Source: Desulfurococcus amylolyticus Z-533 (lineage in GTDB: Archaea > Thermoproteota > Thermoprotei_A > Sulfolobales > Desulfurococcaceae). Taken from it: a DNA stretch of 64,000 bases. The translations under genes were made by a program, and so were the position numbers. Where the stretch lies: NCBI RefSeq assembly GCF_000513855.1, contig NZ_KI911318.1, positions 1 to 64,000 on the forward strand, written 5' to 3'. The notes beneath the pieces were generated by a model. It was not told the DNA's origin and made no database searches. It worked only from the letters and a program-made list of their open reading frames with translations. Shown here piece by piece: positions 7,358-17,466 of this stretch. How positions within the stretch are numbered: the stretch's first letter is position 1; every line of letters starts with the position of its first letter.

Positions 7358-7906
7358 TTAATCACTACTAATACCTTGGGGATTCCCCCAGCACTCCTTA
7401 ATAAGCCTCCTCAGCTTCACTAGTTTGGTGGCTGTCCCAATATCTATTGCAAGTGCCTGGGATACTTCTCCACTGGTGAAAACAACATTGGTGTTTTTCT
7501 CTAATTCCACTACCTTATCATATAATTCACTGGGTACAGCCCAGTGAATTATCCTTCCATTTCTCACCGCTACAACTATGTGGGCGTCTTTCACTCTGAG
7601 AATATAGGTGTCCTTTAGTATGCATGTAGATAACTTTAATTCATTAACGTAGTCCATGTACTCTCTCCTAATATAAAACCTCCCTCCCTTCTCCTCCACT
7701 ATCCCGCTTTTAACCAGCCACCATAATGCCCTCTTAACCAGCTGCATTCTTAAATCAATAATGCTCCTTAACTCTTCTATGCTCGCCCCCTGTGTAGAGT
7801 ATATGGCGTAGATGAAGGGGTATAACCATGGATTCGATATTATAAACGAGTACAGGATCTTCCCAGGCCTAGCCACTCCCTTATCAGAGCCAATAGAGTT
7901 ACCCAA
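7358..7906 (-). CDS. Winged-helix-like protein, unknown function
   Basis: A 182-residue soluble protein that I do not recognise as a named family. Residues about 40-80 (STQGASIEELRSIIDLRMQLVKRALWWLVKSGIVEEKGGRFYI) look like a winged helix: three helices then a beta-wing. The second half (IVVAVRNGRIIHWAVPSELYDKVV...FTSGEVSQALAIDIGTATKLVKL) could hold a second HTH-like unit near the C-terminus. It lies divergent from SAH hydrolase with about 160 bases between, so it might regulate that gene; this is only positional. Confidence 0.55.
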   Translation of the reverse strand: MGNSIGSDKGVARPGKILYSFIISNPWLYPFIYAIYSTQGASIEELRSIIDLRMQLVKRALWWLVKSGIVEEKGGRFYIRREYMDYVNELKLSTCILKDTYILRVKDAHIVVAVRNGRIIHWAVPSELYDKVVELEKNTNVVFTSGEVSQALAIDIGTATKLVKLRRLIKECWGNPQGISSD

Positions 7907-8070
7907 TAAGCCACACCCATCTTTTATTCCTAGTGATTAAACAATGGTTTTAAAAGTATGTGCTGATGAAGCGTCTGCGTTTCCCTGCTTGCTTCAACCT
8001 GGTTGAGATAAACCTCATATTTAAAGCGATACATGGATTCTAAACTATTATAGCCGTGAGGGTGGATTAT

Positions 8071-9327
8071 ATGGAGTATAAGGTTAAAGATCTCGCTCTA
8101 GCTCCACAGGGGAATGCGAAGATCTCCTGGGCTGAGCAAAACATGCCGGTATTGATGCTGCTGAGGAAACGGCACAGTGCTTTAAAACCCCTTAAAGGAG
8201 TTAGGGTTGGCGCCGTCCTTCATGTAACCAAGGAGACGGCTGTATTAATGAAGGCATTCGTTGATGCGGGGGCAGAGGTCGTGTTAGCTGGAAGTAATCC
8301 GCTTTCAACACAGGACGATATAGCGGCTGCCCTAGTCGAATACGGTGTACACGTGTATGCCTGGAGAGGACAGTCCTCCAGTGAATACTACTGGTGCCTT
8401 GAGAAAATAATTGAGTGGAGGCCGCAAATAGTATTGGATGATGGTGCTGATCTCCACGCCTTAATACATGAGAAACACCTAGACCTTGCTGAACAAATAA
8501 TCGGTGGTACAGAGGAGACTACTACAGGGGTTATAAGGCTTAAAGCCTTGGAGAGAGAAGGGCTACTTAAATACCCTGTGATAGCCGTGAATAATGCCTA
8601 TACAAAGCACATGTTCGACAATAGGTATGGAACCGGGCAGAGCACCTTCGATGGAATACTTAGAGCCACCAACATCCTTATAGCTGGAAAAATAGTTGTA
8701 GTAGCTGGTTATGGCTGGGTTGGTAAAGGCATAGCGATGAGAGCCAGAGGTCTTGGAGCCAGAAGAGTCATAGTCACAGAGGTCAATCCCATAAGGGCTC
8801 TTGAAGCAATATATGATGGCTTCGAGGTAATGCCCATGAGTGAAGCCGCTGAGATAGGCGATATATTCATAACTACAACCGGTAATAAAGCTGTTATAAG
8901 GAGGGAGCACTTCGAGAAAATGAAGAATGGGGCTATCTTGGCTAATGCTGGACATTTCAATGTAGAGGTATGGATACCGGATCTAGAGGAGTTAGCAAGG
9001 TCTAAGAGACATGTGCTACCATATGTTACAGAGTATGAGTTAAGGGATGGGAGAAAGATATATCTACTGGCTGAGGGGAGACTCGTAAACCTCGTGGCAG
9101 CCGAGGGGCATCCAAGTGAGGTCATGGATATGAGCTTTGCCAACCAGTTCTTAGCCTCACTATACCTTATGGATAACAAGGGTAAGCTGCCCTTAAGGGT
9201 CATGAATCCACCGCTTGAGCTAGATGAAATGGTTGCATCGCTGAAACTGGAGTCGATGGGTGTGAGAATAGACTCGATGACGCGTGAGCAGGAGGAGTAT
9301 GTTAAATCATGGAGGCATGGAACTTGA
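8071..9327 (+). CDS. ahcY: S-adenosylhomocysteine hydrolase
   Basis: NAD-dependent enzyme that cleaves S-adenosylhomocysteine to homocysteine and adenosine, clearing the product inhibitor of methyltransferases. The 418-residue protein has the start [14 protein letters not shown], substrate motifs such as HVTKETAVL and [15 protein letters not shown], the NAD-binding [17 protein letters not shown], and the C-terminal [10 protein letters not shown] place the start at ATG 8071, preceded by GAGGGTGG, because family members start MEY; a GTG 15 bases upstream is in frame. The PUA gene overlaps its 3' end. Many methyltransferases in this window depend on this reaction. Confidence 0.97.
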   Translation: MEYKVKDLALAPQGNAKISWAEQNMPVLMLLRKRHSALKPLKGVRVGAVLHVTKETAVLMKAFVDAGAEVVLAGSNPLSTQDDIAAALVEYGVHVYAWRGQSSSEYYWCLEKIIEWRPQIVLDDGADLHALIHEKHLDLAEQIIGGTEETTTGVIRLKALEREGLLKYPVIAVNNAYTKHMFDNRYGTGQSTFDGILRATNILIAGKIVVVAGYGWVGKGIAMRARGLGARRVIVTEVNPIRALEAIYDGFEVMPMSEAAEIGDIFITTTGNKAVIRREHFEKMKNGAILANAGHFNVEVWIPDLEELARSKRHVLPYVTEYELRDGRKIYLLAEGRLVNLVAAEGHPSEVMDMSFANQFLASLYLMDNKGKLPLRVMNPPLELDEMVASLKLESMGVRIDSMTREQEEYVKSWRHGT

Positions 9328-9826
9328 CCACCTGGTGTACTCTATGGGCTTCATTAAGCGTAAACCCAGCGATAGGGAGCTAGATGAGTTAAGATGGATC
9401 GCTAAAATACAGTTCGGCGTAGGCAGAGACTTCATACCCGACGACATAGATGTTGTTTTAAGCCGGAGCACTCTTAAAATACGTCTCCTACTATTAAATG
9501 GTGAAAAATATTTAACGCTGAGGGCTGGAGACTACAGGTTCAACCTTCACATAGCCTCAGGTAAAGTCCTCAACAGGATTCTTCCCCACCCAAAATACAG
9601 GGTATACATTAAAGACGAGTGTATCGAATTCGTTGCCGGAGGAGGGAATTTATTCAATAAGCATGTCTTAATGGCCGACCCCGGTATCAAGCCAAATGAT
9701 GAGGTACTGGTTACATCGAGCAATGGAGAACTCATAGCTGTTGGCCGGGCTATCATACCTGGCTTTGAAATGGTTTACTATAAAAGAGGGGAAGCTGTTA
9801 GAGTTAGGGAGGGTGTTAAAAAATGA
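9317..9826 (+). CDS. PUA-domain RNA-binding protein
   Basis: A roughly 170-residue archaeal protein with a C-terminal PUA domain (residues about 90-165: [42 protein letters not shown]) and a pre-PUA N-terminal domain like that of archaeosine TGT. It probably binds tRNA or rRNA; the target is unknown. The ATG at 9317 (MELDHLVYS) has GGAGG upstream and overlaps SAH hydrolase by 11 bases; it overlaps PAC2 by four bases downstream, so the three genes are likely one transcript. The archaeosine transglycosylase gene two positions away suggests a tRNA-modification context. Confidence 0.75.
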   Translation: MELDHLVYSMGFIKRKPSDRELDELRWIAKIQFGVGRDFIPDDIDVVLSRSTLKIRLLLLNGEKYLTLRAGDYRFNLHIASGKVLNRILPHPKYRVYIKDECIEFVAGGGNLFNKHVLMADPGIKPNDEVLVTSSNGELIAVGRAIIPGFEMVYYKRGEAVRVREGVKK

Positions 9827-10566
9827 GTTCATCGATATCCCTTGTTAAGACGTCAGAACTCGATCTACGTGAGCTAAGCCCATCATACTTTATAACTGGC
9901 TATCAAGGATTCGGTATGCTAGGATACCTAACCACGAGGCATATTGTGCGTGAGCTCAAACTCCAGAAGATAGGATTCATTAAGACAAGATACATGCCGG
10001 AGTTCACAATGTACAGTAGTGAGCGGGGATTAATGTATCCATTTGAAGTATATGCTGGAAAAATAGGGAGTAATAACGCTGTCATCGTGTTACATAATGC
10101 AACTCCAAGCGAGAAGGAGAGGACTAGTTACACAGAGTACTTGGCTAAACTGGCTAGGGATATTGGTGCTAAAGAAGTGATATTGGTAGGTGGATTAGAC
10201 CCCAGCCTAAGGGAAGATGTGAATGAGAAGTATAGATGGATACCTATAGGTAACACAGGTATCAAGCTTAATGCAAAGCTCTTGGAGGAGAGACATGTAA
10301 TAGGACCACTTGCACTAACAATGATGTTTATGAACGCGTATGGGTTAAGCGGCGTAACTATTCTAGCATACACAGAGCTCTATAGACCAGATCCAAAGGC
10401 GAGTGCTGTAGCCGTTGAGGTTATAAGTAGTATACTGGGTGTTGAAATAAATACTTCATCACTACTTGAGGAGGCATCCCTTATAGAGGCTATAGAGGCT
10501 GAAAGAGAAAAAGTTGAAAAGGCTATAGAGGAATCTGAGAAGAAATCTCGTCTATCCTATATATAG
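9823..10566 (+). CDS. PAC2-family proteasome assembly chaperone-like protein
   Basis: A 247-residue member of the PAC2 family, with the core TGYQGFGMLGYLTTRHIVRE near residue 27, RYMPEFTMYS and VILVGGLDPS about residue 125. PAC2 family proteins assist 20S proteasome assembly in eukaryotes; archaeal members are presumed to do the same, which suits a window that also holds PAN and two beta subunits. The C-terminal 35 residues form a charged helix (EAEREKVEKAIEESEKK). Its 3' end overlaps the convergent TGT gene by 44 bases. The function is inferred from family. Confidence 0.75.
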   Translation: MSSSISLVKTSELDLRELSPSYFITGYQGFGMLGYLTTRHIVRELKLQKIGFIKTRYMPEFTMYSSERGLMYPFEVYAGKIGSNNAVIVLHNATPSEKERTSYTEYLAKLARDIGAKEVILVGGLDPSLREDVNEKYRWIPIGNTGIKLNAKLLEERHVIGPLALTMMFMNAYGLSGVTILAYTELYRPDPKASAVAVEVISSILGVEINTSSLLEEASLIEAIEAEREKVEKAIEESEKKSRLSYI

Positions 10567-12085
10567 CTATTTTATCCCTTAAGTCTGGGAAAGCCCTTAG
10601 TATTTTGGTGTATAGTTTTCTAGTGAACCAGCTGGCTTCCACTATGATTATCTTCTTGGCTCCTTGTCTGCTAAGGGTTGAAAGCAATGAGCCTATTTCC
10701 ATCGGGGAGATATCCCTTGTAGTGAACCGTGATTCATGCTGATAGAACGGATAGGTTGAGGATAACCCTGGTGGTATTACTCCTAGGAATGGATGTATAA
10801 AGAGTACTTGTATTGAATTATTGCCTCTAAGGTTGTTTTCTAGGTCTAGGTATTCATCTTGGCTTGTATATGGTTTTCTATAGGCAGGGATTACAATGAT
10901 GTATTTATTCCTTAAGGAGTCACCGAGGATGTTGGAGACCCTTGTCTTCGTTTCCTCTACTCTGGGATTACGTGTTGACGATCTATCAATTAGAAACAGG
11001 GCTTTCGTATCCGGCTTTGACAAGGGGTTATACTGCTTCAATAGGTCTCTATATTTCACTAGGACATTGAATGCTTCCCTGAGGCTTGGATGCCCCTTGC
11101 TCTTATACTCCAGGAGCTCCCAGAGCCTGCCCTCCATGATGGCTTGCTTAACGTTTTTCAATTCCTTGGAGAGCATGTAGAGGTTATGTAAGGCTATTAA
11201 TCTCGATCTCTCCTGTCTGGGTAGCTCAAGTAGTTCCTTGGCGGTGTAACGACTGCAGACAGGGCAGTTGCATGGTAGGTAATGTAGATCCCTTATGTTT
11301 CTAGTTCCGGTCTCAGTCATATACCTATCATCGCGGGCATATAATATATAGCTCGCTGAATCGAAGAGATCTCCTCCGGCTGCTACTAGGAAGGGGAGGA
11401 CCATTGGGTGTCCTACCCCAAATACATGTATGGGTTTCCCCGGTGGCAGTAATCTTTTAGCTAGGATAAGGGATTCGATTATTTTCGAGTAACTGTATTT
11501 CTCGAGGAGTACTGTAGGAGATCCTATAGCGTATATGCTGTAAACGGGGAGCTTCCACGCTAGTATTGATGATCTTTCAACAAGCTCGTTATAGGGTATT
11601 CCCTGGATAGGGAGCACCCATAACTGATCACTATCGGATATTAGTGGCGCAGCTTCAACAGCTCTTCTATATGTTTCATAGATGCTTTCAACGGCTTCCT
11701 TATATGATGCCCTATTACCCGTGGGCTTATCCAGTATCACGCCTATATCTACTCCTATGCGCCTCTGATATGATACTATAGTCTTATTATCGACCTCTAC
11801 ATCACCATATATTAGGACCTGGTAGCCGCCTGAATCCGTCATTATGGTTTTACTCCACTTTAACTCATCGTGGATCGGCTTGGCTACTCCCTTATTCCTC
11901 TTGTAGAAGAGGTAAGCGTTTGTTATTAATCCGTCGAAACCAAGCTCTAAAAGCTTATCAAGTGGGACCTCCTGCTTTAATGGGTTGATGACTGGAAAAA
12001 GATAGGGGGTTTCAATACTTCCATGCCTAGTAGTTAACTTGGTTATCCTACCTGCTAAATCATATTCGCGTGGCTCGAAAAACAC
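10523..12085 (-). CDS. tgtA: Archaeosine tRNA-guanine transglycosylase
   Basis: Exchanges guanine-15 of archaeal tRNAs for preQ0, the first step to archaeosine. The 520-residue protein starts MFFEPREYDLAGRITKLTTRHG, has the TGT active-site motif MTDSGGYQ near residue 95, the HVFGVGHP segment, and the zinc site CNCPVCSRYT with a distal His (ALHNLYML). The last ~170 residues make the archaea-specific C-terminal domains. It is followed upstream by the SmAP3 gene with only four bases between, implying one operon. The 3' end runs into the PAC2 gene on the other strand. Confidence 0.95.
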   Translation of the reverse strand: MFFEPREYDLAGRITKLTTRHGSIETPYLFPVINPLKQEVPLDKLLELGFDGLITNAYLFYKRNKGVAKPIHDELKWSKTIMTDSGGYQVLIYGDVEVDNKTIVSYQRRIGVDIGVILDKPTGNRASYKEAVESIYETYRRAVEAAPLISDSDQLWVLPIQGIPYNELVERSSILAWKLPVYSIYAIGSPTVLLEKYSYSKIIESLILAKRLLPPGKPIHVFGVGHPMVLPFLVAAGGDLFDSASYILYARDDRYMTETGTRNIRDLHYLPCNCPVCSRYTAKELLELPRQERSRLIALHNLYMLSKELKNVKQAIMEGRLWELLEYKSKGHPSLREAFNVLVKYRDLLKQYNPLSKPDTKALFLIDRSSTRNPRVEETKTRVSNILGDSLRNKYIIVIPAYRKPYTSQDEYLDLENNLRGNNSIQVLFIHPFLGVIPPGLSSTYPFYQHESRFTTRDISPMEIGSLLSTLSRQGAKKIIIVEASWFTRKLYTKILRAFPDLRDKIAIYRIDEISSQIPL

Positions 12086-12089
12086 CTTT

Positions 12090-12539
12090 CTATCCCTGTA
12101 TCATCTTCCTTCTGTACTCTATGTATTTCTTGTAAATGCTGTGAAGCGTTTCAGCTATAGGTCCGGAGCCAAGTACACCGTCCTCACCAACCCTGTAGCG
12201 TCCCTGTACCTCTACTACTCTTGCCTCGGGTATTACTCTAACCATATGTTCTGGGATCTTCATTTCTCTAAGAACCCATTCCTTGAATTCCTCGGGGTTG
12301 AATAATGGTTCCTCCATGATAACTATCTCCGAGATTCTCTCACCTTTAATCACGACTCTAGGAACCCTGTTCCCCTTGTCGTCTACAGCGTTTCTCAATA
12401 ATATGTTTAATCCAGGGTGGTCGAAACCTATTAATATTCCATCATAGTATTTTCCATCGCTTAATATGACACGTATTTTTTTATCTATCATTGAGGCTAA
12501 CTCGCTGACCAGTCTTCTTGAAGCATCGACAACAGACAT
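12090..12539 (-). CDS. Sm-like archaeal protein with C-terminal domain (SmAP3-like)
   Basis: The first 75 residues form an Sm fold: Sm1 motif KKIRVILSDGKYYDGILIGFDHPGLNILLRNA and Sm2 motif VVIKGERISEIVI. A further ~70 residues (FNPEEFKEWVLREMKIPEHMVRVIPEARVVEVQ...) form a second domain, as in Pyrobaculum SmAP3, which makes higher-order rings. It likely binds U-rich RNA. It is co-directional with TGT, four bases upstream of it. A second, single-domain SmAP is at 45152-45379. Confidence 0.85.
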   Translation of the reverse strand: MSVVDASRRLVSELASMIDKKIRVILSDGKYYDGILIGFDHPGLNILLRNAVDDKGNRVPRVVIKGERISEIVIMEEPLFNPEEFKEWVLREMKIPEHMVRVIPEARVVEVQGRYRVGEDGVLGSGPIAETLHSIYKKYIEYRRKMIQG

Positions 12540-12619
12540 TCAGGCTCACCAAAGCTTATTAACATATTACATACCTTAATTACATTTGTCTTAGACAATA
12601 AAAACCTGGGTGCTACGCC

Positions 12620-12970
12620 ATGGTGTTTAGTGAGAGTTGTACTGTGAATGAAATACAGCAGTTAAGGGTACCGAATACATATCGTTTAAAACTAACCTGT
12701 AACACGGTCAGTATGGAGGTCGAGCTCCATGAGGATGTCGTATCCCAACCCAGGATCAGTGCTAGCATTGATGTCGAGATTACACGGGACAAGGAGAAAT
12801 GCCTCGAGAAATACTTCTGCGCTAACGGATATGTTGTCTCTACTAGTAGAATAGGGGATATATATAGGATCGTTATATCGCTTCACGGGTTACTAGTTGT
12901 TATAAAAAGCCCCAGCCAACTGGATTTAAGGCCCATGGATAAAATCTATTTTGGATTAACGGTTAAGTAG
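12620..12970 (+). CDS. rpo8: DNA-directed RNA polymerase subunit Rpo8 (RpoG)
   Basis: A 116-residue protein matching crenarchaeal Rpo8, the RPB8 orthologue found in hyperthermophilic Crenarchaeota. The beta-rich pattern includes YRLKLTCNTVSMEVELHED, then ANGYVVS followed by IYRIVISLHGLLVVIKSPS and a C-terminus KIYFGLTVK that mirrors the RPB8 ending. It occurs as a single gene between divergent SmAP3 and convergent thermosome. The assignment rests on the C-terminal half; the N-terminal half is divergent. Confidence 0.7.
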   Translation: MVFSESCTVNEIQQLRVPNTYRLKLTCNTVSMEVELHEDVVSQPRISASIDVEITRDKEKCLEKYFCANGYVVSTSRIGDIYRIVISLHGLLVVIKSPSQLDLRPMDKIYFGLTVK

Positions 12971-12991
12971 TTTAGATCTTCAAAAATAAGT

Positions 12992-14641
12992 TTAGTCTTC
13001 TTTCTCTTTTTCTTCTTCACCGGGTTTCTTACCGGTTTCCTCTTTGCCCTTCTCGAGCTTACTGGCCGCTATCACGTCATCTATTCTCAATATTATGGTG
13101 GCTGCTTCAGTACCCGCTTTTATCGCGTTAGCCAGTATGCTCACTGGCTCTATGACACCTTTCTCCTTCATGTTTACCAGGTCGCCTGTTGCGAGGTCTA
13201 TGCTTAAGTATTTACCGCTATCCTTCTCATGGGCAGCTCTAAGCTTCATTATCATGTCTATTGGGTCTAATCCAGCATTCTCAACCAGTGATACTGTTAG
13301 CCCCTCAATGGCTTTCGCGAACGCCTCTATTGCTAACTGTTCCTTACCACCGATCTTCGTTGCAAGCCTTCTTATGTATTTAGCTAGCTCGATCTCTGTT
13401 GCTCCACCGCCTGGAATAATCTTACCGTCTCTTAATGCGTCCGCTACAGCTGATAACGCATCTCTCATGCTTCTCTCAGCTTCATCAACCAGCCTCTCTA
13501 ATCCTCCCCTTATCACTATGCTTACGGATCTCGGGTTCTTGCATCCCTCTATGAATACCATTTTATCTTCTCCTATCTTCCTCTCCTCTACTAGTGCAGC
13601 GTATCCGAGGTCCTCTGGTGTTAAGTCCTCTATGTTGCTTACTATTCTGCCGCCTGTAGCCCTCTCGAGTTTCTCGAGGTCGCTCCTCTTAACTCTTCTA
13701 ACGGCTAATATCCCCTTCTTAGCTAGGAAGTGCTGGGCAACCTCATCAATGCCTTTCTGACATACAACCACGTTAGCGCCGACACTAGCTATCTTGTCAA
13801 CCATCTTAACCAGTATATCTTCTTCCTGTTGCAGGAATTTCTCTAATTGCTCTGGATCATTTATTCTTATCTCGGCATCTATCTCAGGCTTTTCTATCTC
13901 TAATGGGGCATCTAGGAGCACTATCCTAGCGTTCTCAACTCTCCTAGGCATGCCCGGGTGGACAACCTCCTTATCCAACACGATGCCGTAGACAAGCATT
14001 GAGTCTAGTAGGGCTCCACCATACTTCTTTATTATCTGGATGTTATCGAGGTCTACGTAGTACTTGTCCCCTCTCTTCTCAACAACCTGTTTAACTGCTT
14101 TAACAGCTATGTCGGCGAAGAATTCACGGGCATCATGAACGGCTTTACTTGTGAGTGATGTTCTCGCAACCTTCTTCAGTAATTCTTCACTGTTTATATC
14201 TATTGGCTCAGCTATCTGGTCTAGTACTTTAAGTGCCTCTTCCATAGCTATTCTATAGCCGGAGATTATTACTGTTGGGTGAATATTTTTATCGAGTAGT
14301 TCTTCAGCGTATCTCAGTAACTCTCCAGCGAAAATCACGGCACGCTTTGTACCATCACCTACTTCACTATCCTGGCTCTTGGCTACCTGAACAAGCATCT
14401 TCGCAGCTGGATGCTGTATCTCCGCCTTATCGAGGATTGTAGCGCCGTCATTTGTTATGGTTACATCGCCGAGGGCATCGACAAGCATTTTATCCATTCC
14501 TTTAGGACCATAGGTCGTCTTAATCATTTCAGCTATAGCTCTAGCGGCTAGAAGATTGGATCTTAGGGCATCCCTGCCCGTTGTACGCTGCGTTCCCTCT
14601 TTTAATATTAGTACAGGTATGCCTGTGGGTTCAGCTGTCAT
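12992..14641 (-). CDS. thsA: Thermosome subunit (group II chaperonin)
   Basis: ATP-driven double-ring chaperonin that folds cytoplasmic proteins and is a major heat-shock product. About 549 residues, starting [20 protein letters not shown]; equatorial ATP-binding motifs are [21 protein letters not shown] and [15 protein letters not shown], and the later [10 protein letters not shown]. The C-terminal tail is the usual charged Lys/Glu segment. I prefer the ATG at 14641 (with GGTGAT upstream) over one 39 bases earlier, because family members begin close to VPVLILKEG. Confidence 0.97.
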   Translation of the reverse strand: MTAEPTGIPVLILKEGTQRTTGRDALRSNLLAARAIAEMIKTTYGPKGMDKMLVDALGDVTITNDGATILDKAEIQHPAAKMLVQVAKSQDSEVGDGTKRAVIFAGELLRYAEELLDKNIHPTVIISGYRIAMEEALKVLDQIAEPIDINSEELLKKVARTSLTSKAVHDAREFFADIAVKAVKQVVEKRGDKYYVDLDNIQIIKKYGGALLDSMLVYGIVLDKEVVHPGMPRRVENARIVLLDAPLEIEKPEIDAEIRINDPEQLEKFLQQEEDILVKMVDKIASVGANVVVCQKGIDEVAQHFLAKKGILAVRRVKRSDLEKLERATGGRIVSNIEDLTPEDLGYAALVEERKIGEDKMVFIEGCKNPRSVSIVIRGGLERLVDEAERSMRDALSAVADALRDGKIIPGGGATEIELAKYIRRLATKIGGKEQLAIEAFAKAIEGLTVSLVENAGLDPIDMIMKLRAAHEKDSGKYLSIDLATGDLVNMKEKGVIEPVSILANAIKAGTEAATIILRIDDVIAASKLEKGKEETGKKPGEEEKEKED

Positions 14642-14813
14642 AGCAATCACCAGGTGTGATAAAATCCAATGGTATTTCATGAAAGGACTTCTATATAAAC
14701 TTTTCTATCATAACTATTTTAAAGATCTCGATGATGGGTGCTCGCTAGTGAAACACTGACCCTTATTTAACTAAGGCTCGAATCCTGTAGGATACGGGTA
14801 TTTTGTAGCAGGA

Positions 14814-14887
14814 TGGGCCCGCGGGGATTCGAACCCCGGACCACCCGGTTATGAGCCGGGCGCTCTACCAGGCTGAGCTACGGGCCC
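14814..14887 (-). tRNA. tRNA-Met (CAT), elongator type
   Basis: A 74-nt cloverleaf: acceptor GGGCCCG pairs with CGGGCCC, D-arm GCTCAGCCTGGTAGAGC, anticodon stem CCCGG/CCGGG around CTCATAA, T-arm CGGGGTTCGAATCCCCG. The anticodon is CAT. The G1-C72 pair argues against the archaeal initiator, which starts with A1-U72. It could also be the tRNA-Ile2 whose CAT is converted to agmatidine. The CCA is not encoded; no intron is seen. Confidence 0.95.
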
Positions 14888-14933
14888 TCTTTTCAGTATT
14901 TTTATTGAAGTTAGATGGGATTTAAATAATTTA

Positions 14934-15950
14934 TCACGTACTCGATGGCCCCTTTAATGCACAAATATATTTACATGCGGCGTCAGCAGCGATCGCTCCA
15001 TCAGCGGCCGCTGTTATTATTTGTTCAAATCTATACTTATATGGTCCGCCTGCAGCATCACCTGCTACGAATATGCCTGGCAGATTAGTACTCCTATCTA
15101 TGTTAACTCTCGCTCTCCCCGTCTCATCGGTTTCCAACCCTATTCTCCTGAAGAACTCGACTGGGGGCTCCAACCCTATTTCTATGAAGAGCCCATCAAT
15201 TTTCAGTATCTCCTCCTTGTTTGATTCCGTGTTCAGTATTCTAACCGCCTCCAAGTGGTTCTTGCCGATGATTTCTTTTATAATGGTGTTTGTTAGGATA
15301 GTTATCTTTGGATTAGATCTAGCTGTCTCAACATATACGTTGAATGCGCGGAACTCGCTTCTCCTATGTATAAGGTATACGTGTGAAGCTATCTTGGCTA
15401 GATATAGTGCTGACGTGAAAGCAGCATTCCCACCGCCTACTACAGCAACTATTTTATCCTTGAATAAGGGGCCGTCGCATGTTGCACAGTATGATACCCC
15501 CTTACCGGTTAACTCCTTCTCCCCTGGGACATTAAGCTTTCTTTTCTCGCTTCCCACAGCTATTATAATGGCGTAGCCACATATTGATCCACCGCTTCGT
15601 AGCTCTACACACCATGTTTTCTCCTCTGGTTTCTTCACTAGATTGATTACTTCATCTATGACTATGGGAACATTATACTTCTTTACGTGTTTAACAAATC
15701 TATCAACTAGGTCGTTTCCGGGTATATCAGGTATTCCAGGGTAGTCGTCTACGAGTGGGGCCTCTGATACAGCGCCGCCCACTAACTTAGTGACAATTAT
15801 CGTCTTAAACCCGTATCTAGCACTATATAGTGCAGCTGTTAAGCCTGCAGGCCCTCCCCCAATAACTATGACATCGTATTTTTCCCCGCTCTTATATATT
15901 GTAGTAGTTAACCCGGTTATCCTGAACCTGGAGCTCATAAACACCACCAT
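14934..15950 (-). CDS. trxB: Thioredoxin reductase
   Basis: FAD- and NAD(P)H-dependent disulfide reductase. FAD motif VIGGGPAGLTAALYSARYG at about residue 31, redox pair in SYCATCDGPLFKD, pyridine-nucleotide motif VAVVGGGNAAF, and C-terminal FAD motif PGIFVAGDAAGG. The 338-residue length includes about 24 extra N-terminal residues relative to bacterial TrxB (MVVFMSSRFRITGLTT...); MSSRF at codon 5 is an alternative start. It lies next to tRNA-Met and divergent from an aldo/keto reductase. Confidence 0.93.
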   Translation of the reverse strand: MVVFMSSRFRITGLTTTIYKSGEKYDVIVIGGGPAGLTAALYSARYGFKTIIVTKLVGGAVSEAPLVDDYPGIPDIPGNDLVDRFVKHVKKYNVPIVIDEVINLVKKPEEKTWCVELRSGGSICGYAIIIAVGSEKRKLNVPGEKELTGKGVSYCATCDGPLFKDKIVAVVGGGNAAFTSALYLAKIASHVYLIHRRSEFRAFNVYVETARSNPKITILTNTIIKEIIGKNHLEAVRILNTESNKEEILKIDGLFIEIGLEPPVEFFRRIGLETDETGRARVNIDRSTNLPGIFVAGDAAGGPYKYRFEQIITAAADGAIAADAACKYICALKGPSST

Positions 15951-16019
15951 GGATCACTAATTGATGTAAAATATTGTTTTTATATTTTAGGGAAACCTAA
16001 TATCAATGTGGTGATCGAA

Positions 16020-16970
16020 ATGGAGTATACTACGCTAGGTTGGACAGATGAGAAGATCTCTAGGATAGGGCTTGGGACATGGCAGTACAGTGAGACATGG
16101 GGTTTAACAGATTATGATGTAGCTAAAAAGGTGATTGGAAAAGCCATCGAGGTAGGCATAAACTTCTTTGACACTGCAATGGTTTACGGTAGAGGAATGA
16201 GCGAGGAATTCCTTGGGAAAGCGCTAAGGGAGCTGGGTGTTAAAAGAGACGAGGTATTTATAGCTACTAAGATACCCGGAGAATTCCTTAATCCCGACGA
16301 CGTGTTCAAATCCGTCGACAGGTCATTGAGGAGGCTCGGGGTTAACTCGATAGATTTGCTTCAACTGCACTGGCCCCCGTGCTGGCACAACTATCCCACT
16401 ACATCATATGCACGGGCCCTCGAGAGGCTTATAATACAGGGTAAAATAAGATATATTGGTGTAAGCAATTACCCAGTTGCCTTAATAGAGGAGCTCAGAT
16501 CAGCGCTCTCAATCACGGATATCGTGAGCATGCAGTATAGATTCAACCTAGCTGAGAGATGGGCTGAAGAAGAGTTGATACCATATGCCGAAGCCAATGA
16601 CCTCACCTTTATACCTTGGAGCCCCCTGGCTAAAGGCGCTCTAACCGGTAAATACACATTGGAGAATATAGGTTTATTCAGGGATTTAAGGACTAATGAA
16701 GCAGTGTTCCACCCCTCTAACTTCGAGAAGCTGATCCCATTAATCAACGCATTGAAAGAGTTGGCTTCAAAGTACGGTAAGACTCCATCCCAGGTAGCGT
16801 TAAACTGGTTGGTGAGGTATAGCCCTGTTATAGTTCCAATACCTGGCGCGAAGACCCCTGAGCAGGTTGTGGAGAACGCTGGTGCAGTAGGCTGGGAACT
16901 CAGCTTCGAGGATTGGATGATGTTGTATGATATAGCTAAAAACATTAAGGTAACCTATGTGACTTGGTGA
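16020..16970 (+). CDS. Aldo/keto reductase
   Basis: NAD(P)H-linked oxidoreductase with a TIM barrel. The catalytic tetrad residues are visible: Asp in FFDTAMVYG with its Tyr, Lys in FIATKIPG and His in LLQLHWPP. Cofactor-binding C-terminal motifs are PWSPLAKGALTGKY and PIPGAKTPEQVVENAGA. I take ATG 16020 (MEYTTLGWTDEKISRIGLGTW), with GGTGAT upstream, as start. The substrate cannot be told from sequence. Its stop is six bases from a TTAC-hairpin element (16976). Confidence 0.9.
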   Translation: MEYTTLGWTDEKISRIGLGTWQYSETWGLTDYDVAKKVIGKAIEVGINFFDTAMVYGRGMSEEFLGKALRELGVKRDEVFIATKIPGEFLNPDDVFKSVDRSLRRLGVNSIDLLQLHWPPCWHNYPTTSYARALERLIIQGKIRYIGVSNYPVALIEELRSALSITDIVSMQYRFNLAERWAEEELIPYAEANDLTFIPWSPLAKGALTGKYTLENIGLFRDLRTNEAVFHPSNFEKLIPLINALKELASKYGKTPSQVALNWLVRYSPVIVPIPGAKTPEQVVENAGAVGWELSFEDWMMLYDIAKNIKVTYVTW

Positions 16971-16975
16971 AGGAA

Positions 16976-17017
16976 TTACAACTGAAAGCCCCGCTCTTTA
17001 GGGCTGGAGGAGCTCAG
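16976..17017 (+). mobile_element. TTAC-flanked hairpin, IS200/IS605 end-like
   Basis: TTAC then AACTGAAAGCCCCGCTCTTT and AGGGCTGGAGGAGCTCAG. AGCCC pairs with GGGCT to form the subterminal hairpin. It is one of the clearest copies. Its last bases (CTCAG) contain, on the minus strand, the TGA stop codon of the SPOUT gene, so this element fixes that protein's C-terminus. Confidence 0.7.
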
Positions 17018-17466
17018 ATCGGTGCATTTTGTTTTTTCCTATGTAACTCATATACTAGTATCCCGATTAATCCTGTAACAGGTAGACCTCTGGGGACTTC
17101 TCTAAGCCACACTGAGTCAGTGTTTTCCACTTCTTTCCTGCTCGGTTCTTGCTCACCGGAGCTCACTAGTATTGCAACTCTCTCCTCTAGATCGAGTACT
17201 TCAGCTAATGGTACTTCTCTCCCGGACTCATTGATGTAAAGTATCCTGTTGCATCCCAGTACATTGGAGAGATCACTTATCTCCGGTAGAACTATGAAGG
17301 GCTTGCCTTGCTTAATGGCTATTTTATGGGCCTCGGGTACACCTATCTGGGCAGCTGCCCCAATAGGCTTGATCACCACTGGTACTAGCCCCTTTATAGC
17401 GTACACTGTCTTTATGAAGTCAACGAGCTTCTGAATACTTGACGGTGAATATAAGGCTATATACAT
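17014..17466 (-). CDS. SPOUT-superfamily RNA methyltransferase-like protein (COG4080 type)
   Basis: A 150-residue archaeal protein often labelled RecB-family nuclease in databases; the sequence MYIALYSPSSIQKLVDFIKTVYAIKG and KPIGAAAQIGVPEAHKIAIKQG fits the COG4080 SpoU/SPOUT group, with the knot-like C-terminal segment VPRGLPVTGLIGILVYEL. A methyl transfer to RNA is therefore suspected but the substrate is unknown. It follows directly the cytosine methyltransferase gene (end and start adjacent), forming an operon TFE - methyltransferase - SPOUT. Its stop codon lies inside a TTAC-hairpin element. Confidence 0.65.
   Translation of the reverse strand: MYIALYSPSSIQKLVDFIKTVYAIKGLVPVVIKPIGAAAQIGVPEAHKIAIKQGKPFIVLPEISDLSNVLGCNRILYINESGREVPLAEVLDLEERVAILVSSGEQEPSRKEVENTDSVWLREVPRGLPVTGLIGILVYELHRKKQNAPI

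Noticed and set aside
7955-8010. Possible C/D box sRNA near the TGATGA at about 7962
   Set aside because: No CTGA at the proper spacing and no second C box.
13044-13760. 238-residue plus-strand frame opposite the thermosome
   Set aside because: Shadow of a highly expressed gene with biased codons; rich in Ser, Leu and Ala with no motif.
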